DNA of 64,000 nucleotides from Skermania sp. ID1734. GTDB taxonomy: Bacteria; Actinomycetota; Actinomycetes; Mycobacteriales; Mycobacteriaceae. The translations under genes and the position numbers were made by a program. This document shows positions 1 to 8,121 of this stretch, piece after piece (within the stretch, counting starts at the first letter, position 1; each line of letters begins with the position of its first letter). The notes beneath the pieces were generated by a model, which saw only the letters and a list, made by a program, of their open reading frames with translations, did not search any database and was not told the DNA's origin. Location of the stretch: the NCBI RefSeq assembly GCF_007489285.1, contig NZ_VLIY01000002.1, positions 353,651 to 417,650 on the forward strand, read 5' to 3'.

Positions 1-1
1 C

Positions 2-379
2 GCACCGCTCGGGCACGACTACGCGGTTATCTCGCTGTCGGATCGGTTGAAGCCGTGGGATGTTGTCGCCGAGCGGCTTTCGGCGGCGGCTGCAGCTGAT
101 ATGGCGATCGCCATTTACAACCCGGCATCGCGGAGCAGAACCTGGCAAGTCGGCGCCATGCGCGACATCCTGCTCGAGCACCGCGCGCCAGACACGCCCG
201 TGGTGCTCGGCCGGGATGTGGGCGGGCCGACCGAGCGGGTCCGGGTCAGCACCCTCGGCGAATTCGATCCAGCCGAGGTGGACATGCGCACGCTGTTGAT
301 CATCGGCTCGTCACAAACCCAGGTGATCGAGAACAACGGCAGCCCAGCTGTTTTCACGCCCCGGCGATATCCTGAATAG
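2..379 (+). CDS. cobJ: precorrin-3B C17-methyltransferase, C-terminal part (cut by window edge)
   Basis: The reading frame is open from base 2, so the gene begins before the window. The last 125 residues show the CobJ/CbiJ methyltransferase C-terminus: a segment ending ISLSDRLKPWDVVAERL, then AIYNPASRSRTWQ and VVLGRDVGGPTE. CobJ methylates C17 and contracts the ring in aerobic cobalamin synthesis in the cytoplasm. In mycobacteria it is usually the second half of a CobI-CobJ fusion; the start is not visible, so that cannot be tested. cobL and cobK lie a few kilobases downstream on the other strand. The 3' end overlaps the convergent TetR gene by 26 bases. Confidence 0.9.
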   Translation, partial: APLGHDYAVISLSDRLKPWDVVAERLSAAAAADMAIAIYNPASRSRTWQVGAMRDILLEHRAPDTPVVLGRDVGGPTERVRVSTLGEFDPAEVDMRTLLIIGSSQTQVIENNGSPAVFTPRRYPE

Positions 380-953
380 TCCGTTCCATCATGTGCACCC
401 AAGTGCGCACGAAGGCTTCGTCGGTAACGTCGGTGGCACTGAGCAGGTGCAGGCTTTGCAGTAGCCGGTTCGACAGCAGGGCGCCCAGCCCGACCGTCGA
501 CACCTCGAGCGAGCGTTCGGCCGGAACGCCCTGGGTCTCGAGCCAGGTGGCGAAGCCCGCGAAGGTCGAGCGGATGAGCTGGTCCACCGCATCGTTGACG
601 AGCTCCGGGTGGGTGCGCGCCTCGGTCGCGAGGACGCGCAGTAGATCCTGTTCGCGGGTCATCTCCCGCAAGGCGTAGCGCGCGAGCAGCGTCAGCTCGA
701 CGCGCAGATCACCGAGCCCCGTGAGCAATTCGCGGATGTCCCGCAGCGCCGCGAGGCGGTCGAGGTGGCGCGCGATGCCGGCCCGTAGTAGGGCGTCCTT
801 GGTGCGGAAATGGTGGTAGATCCCACCGGCGCCCGGCGTCAGCCCAGCGGCGGCCTCGATCTGGGTGATGCTGGTGCCGCGAAAGCCCTTCTCGCTGAAC
901 AGCTGCATGGCCGCATCGAGAATGCGATCGCGGGTAGGGCTTGACGTCACCAC
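354..953 (-). CDS. TetR-family transcriptional regulator
   Basis: A 199-residue protein with the TetR layout. The N-terminal helix-turn-helix runs from about residue 8 to 55 (RDRILDAAMQLFSEKGFRG, then IYHHFRTKDALLRAGI) and is followed by an all-helical ligand-binding domain of ordinary length. The start is GTG at 951-953; a second GTG follows at once. It is divergent from the ABC1 kinase / P450 / epimerase operon, and an inverted repeat sits in the gap, so autoregulation and control of that operon are inferred. The ligand is unknown. Its 3' end overlaps cobJ by 26 bases tail to tail. Confidence 0.9.
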   Translation of the reverse strand: MVTSSPTRDRILDAAMQLFSEKGFRGTSITQIEAAAGLTPGAGGIYHHFRTKDALLRAGIARHLDRLAALRDIRELLTGLGDLRVELTLLARYALREMTREQDLLRVLATEARTHPELVNDAVDQLIRSTFAGFATWLETQGVPAERSLEVSTVGLGALLSNRLLQSLHLLSATDVTDEAFVRTWVHMMERTIQDIAGA

Positions 954-957
954 GTGA

Positions 958-973
958 CTAAGTGAACACTTAG
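958..973. promoter_or_regulatory. probable TetR operator (inverted repeat)
   Basis: CTAAGTG-AA-CACTTAG: two perfect 7-base arms separated by two bases. It lies 4 bases before the TetR GTG and 19 bases before the ABC1 ATG at 993, in the only gap between the two divergent genes. Size, symmetry and position suit a TetR dimer site; binding itself is inferred. Confidence 0.65.
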
Positions 974-992
974 GTCAAGTAAGCGTCAAGGT

Positions 993-2420
993 ATGCCGCC
1001 CGATTATCTGGGGGTCCGCATGGACGAGCACGTAATGCACAAGGGCCGGGTGCGGCGGGCAGCGCCGTTGGTGGGGCTGGCCGGAAGGACCGCGGGCGAG
1101 GCGGTGGTGGCATCGCTGGGCAGGCGCGTCCGTGGCCAGCGCGGTTCGACGGCGGAATTCCATGAACGAACCGCGCAACGCTACGCCGAGCGACTCGGCC
1201 GCTCCAAGGGCGTGCTGATGAAGGCCGGTCAGATTCTCTCTTTCACGTCGATCGCGCCCATGCTCGGCGAGGAAAATGCGACGATCTGGCAGAGCGCACT
1301 GGCCCGGTTGCAGGATGATGCGCCGCCGATGCCGGCTGAGCTTGCTGTCGAGGTGGTCACCCGGGAGCTGGGTCAGCCGCCGGAGAAGGCGTTCAAGACA
1401 TTCGACCCGGTTCCGATGGCCGCCGCGTCCATCGGTCAAGTGCACGCGGCCACCACGGCCGACGGCGAAGACGTGGTGGTCAAAGTTCAGTACCCAGGAG
1501 TGGACGAGGCCATTCGTGCGGACCTGCGCAATACCGAATTGCTGGTGACCTTCTTCGAATTAATGCGTGGCGTTCTACCCGACATGAACCGAATCGATGC
1601 CCGCGCGGCGGCCGCAGAGGTGACCGCGCGCATCGGTGAGGAGATCGACTACGTCGTCGAGGCGCGCAACCAGCAGGCGTTCGCCGACGCTTACCGCGGT
1701 CACCCGGCCATCAGGATTCCCGACGTCATGCCGGAGCTGTCCACGTCGCGGGTTCTGACGATGACGCGTGCTGATGGCCTGCGCTACGCCGACGCGGTGC
1801 ACGCGTCGCAGGAACTGCACGACGCGTGGGGTGAGGTGATCCAGCGGTTCGCGCTGGGCAGCATTCGTCGCTTCGGGATGTTTCACGCCGACCCCCACCC
1901 CGGCAACTACCTGTTCCACGACGACGGCACCGTGACCTTCCTCGACTTCGGTTGCGTGAAGTCGTTCACGCGTGCGCAGGTGCTCCGGATCAAGCGCCTG
2001 CTCAACGTGGTTGTCGCGGGTGATGCCGATGCGGCCATGGAGGCGTTCTTCGACATCGGCATCTTCGATCCAGCCGCTCCGCCGGACCGGGGTGCGGCGC
2101 TGCGCTGGTATCGCAACTCGCTGGAGCCGCTCGTCGCGCCGCAGCCCTACACCTACACCCCGGAGTTCGCGGCGCGCGTGGTGCGCGACGAGATGTCGCC
2201 ACTCGGACCGTTCGGGGAGGTAGTGCGCAGCGCTGCCATCGATCCGGCGTATGTGATGCTCACCCGCATCAACCTCGGCGTCACCTCTGTGCTCGGCGGC
2301 CTGCGCTCGACCGGCCCGTGGGAGGCCATGCGCAAGGAATGGGACGCCGGCGGTCGACCGGCGACTCCGCTCGGCGTGGCGGAGGCCGACTTTCTGGCGT
2401 CTCGCGGGATTGCGCAATGA
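993..2420 (+). CDS. ABC1/AarF (UbiB-like) atypical kinase
   Basis: A 475-residue protein of the ABC1 atypical kinase family, which contains UbiB and Coq8 and is linked to isoprenoid lipid and quinone metabolism. It shows the family-specific KxGQ motif (VLMKAGQILSF, near residue 75), the A-rich nucleotide loop AAASIGQVHAA, the lysine segment VVVKVQYPGVDEAIRADL, and the catalytic/metal segment FHADPHPGNYLF followed by VTFLDFGC. An ATG at 1020 preceded by GGGGG is a plausible alternative start that would shorten the protein by nine residues. It is the first gene of a three-gene run joined by 4-base overlaps to the P450 and the epimerase. The substrate is unknown. Confidence 0.88.
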   Translation: MPPDYLGVRMDEHVMHKGRVRRAAPLVGLAGRTAGEAVVASLGRRVRGQRGSTAEFHERTAQRYAERLGRSKGVLMKAGQILSFTSIAPMLGEENATIWQSALARLQDDAPPMPAELAVEVVTRELGQPPEKAFKTFDPVPMAAASIGQVHAATTADGEDVVVKVQYPGVDEAIRADLRNTELLVTFFELMRGVLPDMNRIDARAAAAEVTARIGEEIDYVVEARNQQAFADAYRGHPAIRIPDVMPELSTSRVLTMTRADGLRYADAVHASQELHDAWGEVIQRFALGSIRRFGMFHADPHPGNYLFHDDGTVTFLDFGCVKSFTRAQVLRIKRLLNVVVAGDADAAMEAFFDIGIFDPAAPPDRGAALRWYRNSLEPLVAPQPYTYTPEFAARVVRDEMSPLGPFGEVVRSAAIDPAYVMLTRINLGVTSVLGGLRSTGPWEAMRKEWDAGGRPATPLGVAEADFLASRGIAQ

Positions 2421-3505
2421 CTGCCGCGACGACGGCGCCCGTACGGTGGAACGACGACATTTCCGCCTTCGAAATCACTGGCCACGCCGAGGCGTCGCAC
2501 ATTCTGCGCGGCACCGGCTGGAGCAGCGACCCGCGTCGCAATCCGCTTATCTCGCACGACTTTGCGGCGCTGTCCCCCGCCACGGTGCTGTTCATGGACC
2601 CACCCGACCACACCCGGCTGCGTCGGCTGATCAGCCCCGCGTTTACGCCGCGCGCCATCGAGGCGTTGCGTCCGCGGGTGCGGGCCATCGTTGCAGCCGC
2701 GCTCGACGGCCTCGATGCCGAGCCGGACTTACTGGCCGAGTTCGCCTATCTGGTTCCCCTTGCGGTGATTGCCGAGTTGCTCGATGTCGGTGCGGACGGC
2801 GCGGAACTGTTGCAAGCCGAAACACCAGCGCTGGCCAGGCTTCTCGAGATCGACGTCAGCGCTGCCGAGGTCGCGGCGGCGGCCGAGGCGGGTCTGGAGG
2901 TGACGTTGTTTCTGACGCCGCTGATTGCGCAGCGCCGTCAGCATCCGGGTGACGACTTCATCAGCGCGCTGCTGCGTGAGCCCGAGATAACCCTCGATGA
3001 GGTGCTGGCCACCACCATGCTGCTGCTCGCAGCCGGACACGAAACAACGGCGAATGTGATCGCCAACGGCGCGCTGGCACTGCTGCAATCCCCCGATCAG
3101 GTGCCGCAGCTCATCGCCGACCCGATCCGTGGCATCGAGGAGATCCTGCGCCTCTGCGGCCCTGTGAAATTGGTTGGGCGCACGGCCATCGGAGCGCACG
3201 AGGTGGGCGGCCAACTGATAGATGACGGCCAAGCTGCGCTGATACGAATCCCGGACACCAACCGCGACCCGCGGGTATATCAGCGACCCGGAGCCTTCGA
3301 ACTTGCCCGCAAGCCCGCTCCCAACTTGGCTTTCGGCGCTGGCGCCCATTACTGTCTCGGTGCGGCGCTGGCCAGACTCGAAGCCGCGGAGGCGCTTTCG
3401 GCATTATTCACCCGATACCGCCATATGCGCTTGCTGAGCGAGCCTCGTTGGCGTGAATCCACCACATTTGCCGCCCTGCTCGAACTACCCGTGGAGTTGG
3501 CATGA
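2417..3505 (+). CDS. cytochrome P450
   Basis: A 362-residue soluble bacterial P450, somewhat shorter than the usual 400. The I-helix oxygen-activating motif AGHETT lies near residue 206, the K-helix motif EEILR near 241, and the heme loop FGAGAHYCLG places the cysteine thiolate near 313. The ATG at 2417 overlaps the ABC1 stop (ATGA) and removes the need for an upstream start inside that gene. It should accept electrons from a ferredoxin encoded elsewhere. Coupling to an ABC1 kinase and an extended SDR suggests oxidation of an isoprenoid or steroid-like lipid, which is inference only. Confidence 0.93.
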   Translation: MTAATTAPVRWNDDISAFEITGHAEASHILRGTGWSSDPRRNPLISHDFAALSPATVLFMDPPDHTRLRRLISPAFTPRAIEALRPRVRAIVAAALDGLDAEPDLLAEFAYLVPLAVIAELLDVGADGAELLQAETPALARLLEIDVSAAEVAAAAEAGLEVTLFLTPLIAQRRQHPGDDFISALLREPEITLDEVLATTMLLLAAGHETTANVIANGALALLQSPDQVPQLIADPIRGIEEILRLCGPVKLVGRTAIGAHEVGGQLIDDGQAALIRIPDTNRDPRVYQRPGAFELARKPAPNLAFGAGAHYCLGAALARLEAAEALSALFTRYRHMRLLSEPRWRESTTFAALLELPVELA

Positions 3506-4419
3506 AGATATTTGTCACTGGCGCAACCGGTGCGCTTGGCGGTCACGTAGTGCCGGCGTTGATAGCCGCGGGGCATGAAGTCACCGCGGTGGCCCGGTCC
3601 GCCGAAAAGGCCGGTCGACTCGCCGCCGCGGGAGCATTCCCGTGCGAGGTGTCGCTGTTCGATGCCGACGCACTCGCCACGGCTTTTGCCGGCCACGACG
3701 CGGTACTCAACGTGGCGACCGCGATTCCGTCGACTTGGCGGTTTGCATTCGCTCGCTCGTGGCGGGACAACGCTCGGATCCGCACCGAAGGCTCGACCGC
3801 GGTCGTGGGCGCCGCCATCGCGGCGGGCGTGCCTCGGCTCGTGCAGGAGTCGATCGCGATGACGTATCCCGACCGCGGGGATCAATGGATCGACGAATCC
3901 GTGCCGCCCGACATCTTTCCGATCGTCACCTCCTCTCCCGTCGCCGAGGGAAATGTGCAGCGCTTCAACGCGTCTGACGGTACTGGCGTGGTGTTGCGGT
4001 TCGGGTTGTTTTATGGGCCGGGCTCGGTGCAGTCGCGCCAGATGCTGGCGTTGGCTCGGCTGCACTTCGGCGTGCTGCTCGGCCGAGCCGACGGGTACTT
4101 TTCCTCGATCCATCTCGAGGATGCCGCATCGGCCGTGATCGCCGCGCTCGACGCCCCGGCCGGTGTCTACAACGTGGTCGACGATGAGCCACTGACCAAG
4201 CGCGACTATGCGGATGCCATTTCGGCTGCGGTGGGCAAGCGGGCGTGGGTGCGGGCACCGGGTCGACTGTCGCTGCTCGCTGGCGCGAACATGTCGTCGG
4301 TCAATCGCTCACTGCGCGTGTCGAATCGCCGCTTCCGCGATGCGACAGGGTGGGCGCCGCGGTACCGAAGTGTCCGGGAGGGCTGGGCTGCCACTAGGTC
4401 GTCTCAACAAGCCCGCTGA
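3502..4419 (+). CDS. NAD-dependent epimerase/dehydratase (extended SDR)
   Basis: A 305-residue extended short-chain dehydrogenase. The Rossmann motif GATGALGGHVVPALIAAGH lies at residues 7-25, and LNVATAIPSTW falls in the substrate region. The usual YxxxK pair is not clear: the expected tyrosine region reads ESIAMTYPDRGDQWIDE, so catalysis may be altered. The start overlaps the P450 stop as ATGA, so the three genes are probably translated together. The 3' end overlaps helR by 26 bases tail to tail. Confidence 0.82.
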   Translation: MKIFVTGATGALGGHVVPALIAAGHEVTAVARSAEKAGRLAAAGAFPCEVSLFDADALATAFAGHDAVLNVATAIPSTWRFAFARSWRDNARIRTEGSTAVVGAAIAAGVPRLVQESIAMTYPDRGDQWIDESVPPDIFPIVTSSPVAEGNVQRFNASDGTGVVLRFGLFYGPGSVQSRQMLALARLHFGVLLGRADGYFSSIHLEDAASAVIAALDAPAGVYNVVDDEPLTKRDYADAISAAVGKRAWVRAPGRLSLLAGANMSSVNRSLRVSNRRFRDATGWAPRYRSVREGWAATRSSQQAR

Positions 4420-6589
4420 GCGCCCGTGGCAACGGCCCTGTGTGCAGGACGCCGAGGCGTTGGGTGGCGCGGGTGAGCGCAACGTAGAGTTCGGCCGCGC
4501 CGCGTGGACCCTCGGCGAGAATCCGTTCGGGCTCGACCACCAGCACCGCGTCGAATTCCAGGCCCTTGGTGTGCGAGGCAGGCACCGCACCCGGCACTTC
4601 GGGCGGCCCAATTACCACGCTGGTGCCTTCCCGCGCTGATTCGACTTTCATGAATTTCTCTACGGCAGTGGGCATTTCCGTATCGGTGACGTGCTTGGAC
4701 CATGGTTGCACGCCGCAGGAACGCACGGACTCGGGTGGTTCGACACCCGGCGCGAACTCCGCTAGCAGTGCGGCGGCGACACTCATGATTTCGGCCGGAG
4801 TCCGGTAGTTCATCGACAACGATCGGTAGATCCAGCGGCCGGGAACGTAGGGTTCCAAGATCGCGTCCCACGCTGTCGCGCCCGCTGCTGATCGGCGCTG
4901 CGCGAGATCGCCCACCACTGTGAAGGATCGGCTTGGGCAGCGCCGCATCAGCACCCGCCAGTCCATTTCGGAAAGTTCCTGCGCCTCGTCGACCACGACG
5001 TGCCGGTAGGTCCAGTCGCGGTCCGCGGCGGCGCGTTCGGCGAGTTCACGGGTGTCGCGTTCGACGAAGCGTTCCGCCAGGTCCTCGGCATCCAACAGCT
5101 CGTCGGCGAAAAGTCGCAGGCCGTCGTCTTCCATGTGGTCCTTGCGACTGACCAGGCTGTCCAGGACGGCCGACGCGTACTCGGTCGCGGCCTGACGTTC
5201 GCGCGCAGCGGCATCGTCGACGCGCTTGTCTGTGCCGAGCAGGTCAACAAGTTCGTCGAGTAGCGGCACGTCCGAAATCGTCCACGCCGCACTGTTCTCG
5301 CGGAACAGTGCCCCATCGGCGCCGGCTAAGCGTAACCGCCCGGGCGACGAAAAAGGTTCGGCCAACACCGTTTCGGGCGTCAAGATCGGCCACAGTGTGT
5401 CCAGCGCGGCGGTGAACGCGTCATCGCCAGCAAGCTCTTCAAGCAGACTTGCCCGCATTTCCTCCCATGCCTCGCGGTCCTGCCGGTTCAGCCAGCCACG
5501 GCCGATCCGGCCGATCGCGCGATCGGTGAGGACGTAGGTGACGATCTCGCGAAACACCGACCGAGCCTCGTTGTGCGGCAGTCCACTGGCGCGTGCCTCA
5601 TCCCTTGCCCACTCCGCAATGTCGGCGTCGATTCGTAATGCCACACCTGCGAGCGTGATTGGAATCGGCTGGTCGGGAAGACGTTGGTAGTCAGCCACGG
5701 CAGCGGCCAATACGTCCAAGATCTGCAGTGAACCCTTGAGCCCAGCGACTTCGGGGGCGTCCTCGGCCGTCACATGGAGCCCCGGCAGAAAGTCGCCCGG
5801 AGTCATGAACACGACATTGGTCTCGCCGAGTGACGGCAACACATGACTGATGTGGTTGATGAACGCCGGATTCGGCCCGACGACGAGCACTCCGTGCCGC
5901 TCCATTTGCTCGCGGTGGGTGTAGAGCAGGTACGCAACACGATGCAGCGCCACCACGGTCTTGCCGGTCCCGGGCCCACCCTCGATCACGAGTACCCCGG
6001 AATGATCGAGCCGGATGATTTCGTCCTGTTCGGCCTGAATTGTCGCGACGATGTCGCGCATCCCCTCCCCGCGCGGCGCGTTGATCGCGGCGAGCAGCGC
6101 TGAATCACCGCGCTCGTCGCTCTCGAAACCGTCCGGACGACCGAGGATCTCGTCGGTGAAGTCGACCACTTCACGCCCGCGGGTGTGAAACTGACGGCGC
6201 CGATGCATATTCTCCGGCCTGACGGCGGTGGCGACATAGAACGGCCGCGCGGCCGGCGCCCGCCAGTCGAGCAGCAACGGTTCGAACTCGCGCTCCTCGT
6301 CGAACAGGCCGATCCGGCCGATGTACAGCCGCTCCCCCGACACAGCGTCCAAACGTCCGAAACACAGGCAATTGTCAGCGACGTCGAGTCGCCTCGCCTC
6401 TTTGGTCAGCGTGCGCACCTCGACGTCGCGGGCCACAAGCGTCTCGCCATCTCGCACGCCGTCGGTCCGTCGCAACGCCTCGCCGTACCGACTCTTCACT
6501 CGCGCACGCTCCGCGTCGAGTTGCTCGTAAAGCTTGGCGACGTAACTCTGCTCGGACCGCAATTCGGTTCGGTACACCTGAGTCGACAC
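4394..6589 (-). CDS. helR: HelR/HelD-type RNA polymerase-recycling motor
   Basis: A 731-residue UvrD-like superfamily 1 protein with the actinobacterial (class II) HelD architecture. An N-terminal coiled arm (LRSEQSYVAKLYEQLDAER) is followed by the split ATPase core: Walker A GGPGTGKT near residue 203, VVDEAQELSEMDW as Walker B, and a C-terminal HTKGLEFDAVLVVEPE / ELYVALTRATQRLG block. HelD proteins push into stalled RNA polymerase and release it; HelR members displace rifamycins. The start is GTG at 6587-6589 with GAGGG upstream. The upstream 19-bp palindrome at 6645-6663 resembles the rifamycin-associated element, which favours HelR over housekeeping HelD. A plain UvrD/Rep helicase is unlikely given the N-terminus. 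Confidence 0.85.
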   Translation of the reverse strand: MSTQVYRTELRSEQSYVAKLYEQLDAERARVKSRYGEALRRTDGVRDGETLVARDVEVRTLTKEARRLDVADNCLCFGRLDAVSGERLYIGRIGLFDEEREFEPLLLDWRAPAARPFYVATAVRPENMHRRRQFHTRGREVVDFTDEILGRPDGFESDERGDSALLAAINAPRGEGMRDIVATIQAEQDEIIRLDHSGVLVIEGGPGTGKTVVALHRVAYLLYTHREQMERHGVLVVGPNPAFINHISHVLPSLGETNVVFMTPGDFLPGLHVTAEDAPEVAGLKGSLQILDVLAAAVADYQRLPDQPIPITLAGVALRIDADIAEWARDEARASGLPHNEARSVFREIVTYVLTDRAIGRIGRGWLNRQDREAWEEMRASLLEELAGDDAFTAALDTLWPILTPETVLAEPFSSPGRLRLAGADGALFRENSAAWTISDVPLLDELVDLLGTDKRVDDAAARERQAATEYASAVLDSLVSRKDHMEDDGLRLFADELLDAEDLAERFVERDTRELAERAAADRDWTYRHVVVDEAQELSEMDWRVLMRRCPSRSFTVVGDLAQRRSAAGATAWDAILEPYVPGRWIYRSLSMNYRTPAEIMSVAAALLAEFAPGVEPPESVRSCGVQPWSKHVTDTEMPTAVEKFMKVESAREGTSVVIGPPEVPGAVPASHTKGLEFDAVLVVEPERILAEGPRGAAELYVALTRATQRLGVLHTGPLPRALSGLVETT

Positions 6590-6644
6590 ACACCCTCATT
6601 TCCGCAGGATCTCGGACTAGAGCAGCGATTGTGCGCCATGACCC

Positions 6645-6663
6645 GGGTCTTGCGGCAAGCCCC
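6645..6663 (-). promoter_or_regulatory. rifamycin-associated element (RAE)-like palindrome
   Basis: On the minus strand it reads GGGGCTTGCCGCAAGACCC: 9-base arms around one central base, with a single arm mismatch. Length and sequence closely resemble the 19-bp RAE described from memory upstream of rifamycin phosphotransferase and helR genes in actinobacteria (GGGGCTTGCnGCAAGnCCC). It ends 55 bases before the helR GTG. TTGCCG inside it could serve as the -35 with CACAAT as the -10, so induction by rifamycin is inferred. Confidence 0.75.
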
Positions 6664-6702
6664 CGGTCGCGATATATGTTGAAGTGGGAGGAAAGAAGTG
6701 CG

Positions 6703-7440
6703 CTAGCGTTCGAGCGCCAGGCCCCGCAACCATGACGCCGCGTCGGCGGCACTTTCTGCGACCGGAACATGCTCTGGTACCGGCGGTCGACGAATCATCA
6801 CGACCGGCAGTCGAAGTTCGCGGGCGGCAACGAGTTTCGCTTCCGTCAGAGCTCCCCCACTGTTCTTGCTCACCACTGCATCGACGCGATGCGCCTGCAT
6901 CAACTCGAGTTCGCCGTCAACCGTGAAAGGGCCACGACTCGAAAGCAATTCGTGCTGAGGGGGCAGCGGGCCATCGGGGGCGTCGATCGACCGGATCAGG
7001 AACCAGACGTTGTCCACAGCGGCGAAATTGCCGACGCCCTGTCTGCCGATTGTCAGCAGCACCCGCCGAAATCGACGAACAGCCGCCGCGGCCTCCGCAA
7101 GCGAGTCGACCTCGATCCAGTCGTCGCCTTCACCTGGTCGCCATTGTGGACGGCGTAGCAACAGCAGTGGTCGATCACCGGCCGCGGCAATGATATTCGC
7201 CGTAATCCGCTCTGCAAACGGATGTGTGGCATCGACAACCGCGTCGATTGAGTTGACGCGCAACCAGTCTCGCAAGCCTTCGGTCCCACCGAAGCCGCCG
7301 ACCCGAACTGCGCCGAGCGGCAGGACCGGATCACGGACACGACCGGCGAGCGAGGACACGATGTCGAATCCTCGCTCGCCGGAGAGGATCTCGGCTAGCT
7401 CACGGCCTTCGCGGGTGCCGCCGAGAATGAGAACCTTCAG
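6703..7440 (-). CDS. cobK: precorrin-6A reductase (unusual CTG start)
   Basis: A 245-residue protein that reduces precorrin-6A with NADPH in cobalamin synthesis. It shows the N-terminal dinucleotide loop LILGGTREGRELA, then SSLAGRV, GGFGG, VVDATHPFA, LLTIGRQG and VVSKNSGG, all CobK signatures. An ATG/GTG start exists only at 7359, which would delete the nucleotide loop. The family N-terminus is recovered only from CTG at 7440, whose last two bases lie in the TGA of the upstream gene (CTGA). I therefore call a CTG start with translational coupling. The length then matches the M. tuberculosis protein (244). Confidence 0.88.
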   Translation of the reverse strand: MKVLILGGTREGRELAEILSGERGFDIVSSLAGRVRDPVLPLGAVRVGGFGGTEGLRDWLRVNSIDAVVDATHPFAERITANIIAAAGDRPLLLLRRPQWRPGEGDDWIEVDSLAEAAAAVRRFRRVLLTIGRQGVGNFAAVDNVWFLIRSIDAPDGPLPPQHELLSSRGPFTVDGELELMQAHRVDAVVSKNSGGALTEAKLVAARELRLPVVMIRRPPVPEHVPVAESAADAASWLRGLALER

Positions 7441-8033
7441 GGCTGACCGGTGAAGAAGGCGGTGCCTGCGTCGATCAGTGGCTGCCCACCGGCCACCAAC
7501 AAGCCGATCACGGCACCGACGGCGGCACCCTCCGGAACAGCCAAGAACAGCGGGATACCGATCAGGGCACCAATGATCGCACCGATGCCGGCACCGGGTG
7601 CGGCCCGCTGCAGTTCGTTGATGAAGCGCTGCTGCGAACTCAGCGGTTGGTCGACGTTTTTGATCACCCCGCTCGGGATAAGGGTCAGGGTGTGTCCGTC
7701 GGTGGAAATGGACGACATCGTTGCCACCGACTTACCGTCGACACCCTTGGCCACGTTGTGAAACTCGAAAGTCGTCGGAAAGCTCTCGATAACCCGGCCG
7801 GAGCCATCAGAAACGGTGATCGCTTTGCCATCGGGCGTCAGCGCGAATGCACCGTTGGTGAGAGTTGTCGCGACGGCCCCCGTCTTCGTGAGCGCGGCAC
7901 GGTAGTCGACGGCGTGATCGGCTCCGCGCACTGCAGGATCGGCCACCGCTGGCGCCGCATTTGCCGTCCCAGCGGTAACCGCGACAGCTGCGATTGCCAT
8001 GACAGCTGTAGCGGTCAGTCGTTTCACGTTCAC
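7437..8033 (-). CDS. secreted protein of unknown function between cobL and cobK
   Basis: A 198-residue exported protein. The GTG at 8031-8033 has a GGAAGGA site 7 bases upstream and begins a signal peptide (MNVKRLTATAVMAIAAVAV) with a likely cut after ANA. The middle is a beta-rich segment (ALTPDGKAITVSDG, VIESFPTTFEFHNVAKGVDG). The C-terminus holds two glycine-rich hydrophobic stretches (GIGAIIGALIGIPLFLAV and GAAVGAVIGLLVAGG) that could be a membrane hairpin. Similar secreted proteins are common in Nocardia and Rhodococcus, to my recollection; no function is known to me. It stands where M. tuberculosis has cobM, and its stop overlaps the cobK start. Confidence 0.75.
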   Translation of the reverse strand: MNVKRLTATAVMAIAAVAVTAGTANAAPAVADPAVRGADHAVDYRAALTKTGAVATTLTNGAFALTPDGKAITVSDGSGRVIESFPTTFEFHNVAKGVDGKSVATMSSISTDGHTLTLIPSGVIKNVDQPLSSQQRFINELQRAAPGAGIGAIIGALIGIPLFLAVPEGAAVGAVIGLLVAGGQPLIDAGTAFFTGQP

Positions 8034-8121
8034 CCAAGCGTCCTTCCGGATATTTAGCGCTGCGAGCAAGATCACAGCAAGGTCTCGAAGACGATAGCGG
8101 ATGATTACGACGATCCCGCCG

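Noticed and set aside
354..379. 26-base tail-to-tail overlap, with an overlap of identical length at 4394-4419
   Set aside because: The sequences are unrelated and short convergent overlaps are common in compact genomes; the equal length looks like coincidence.
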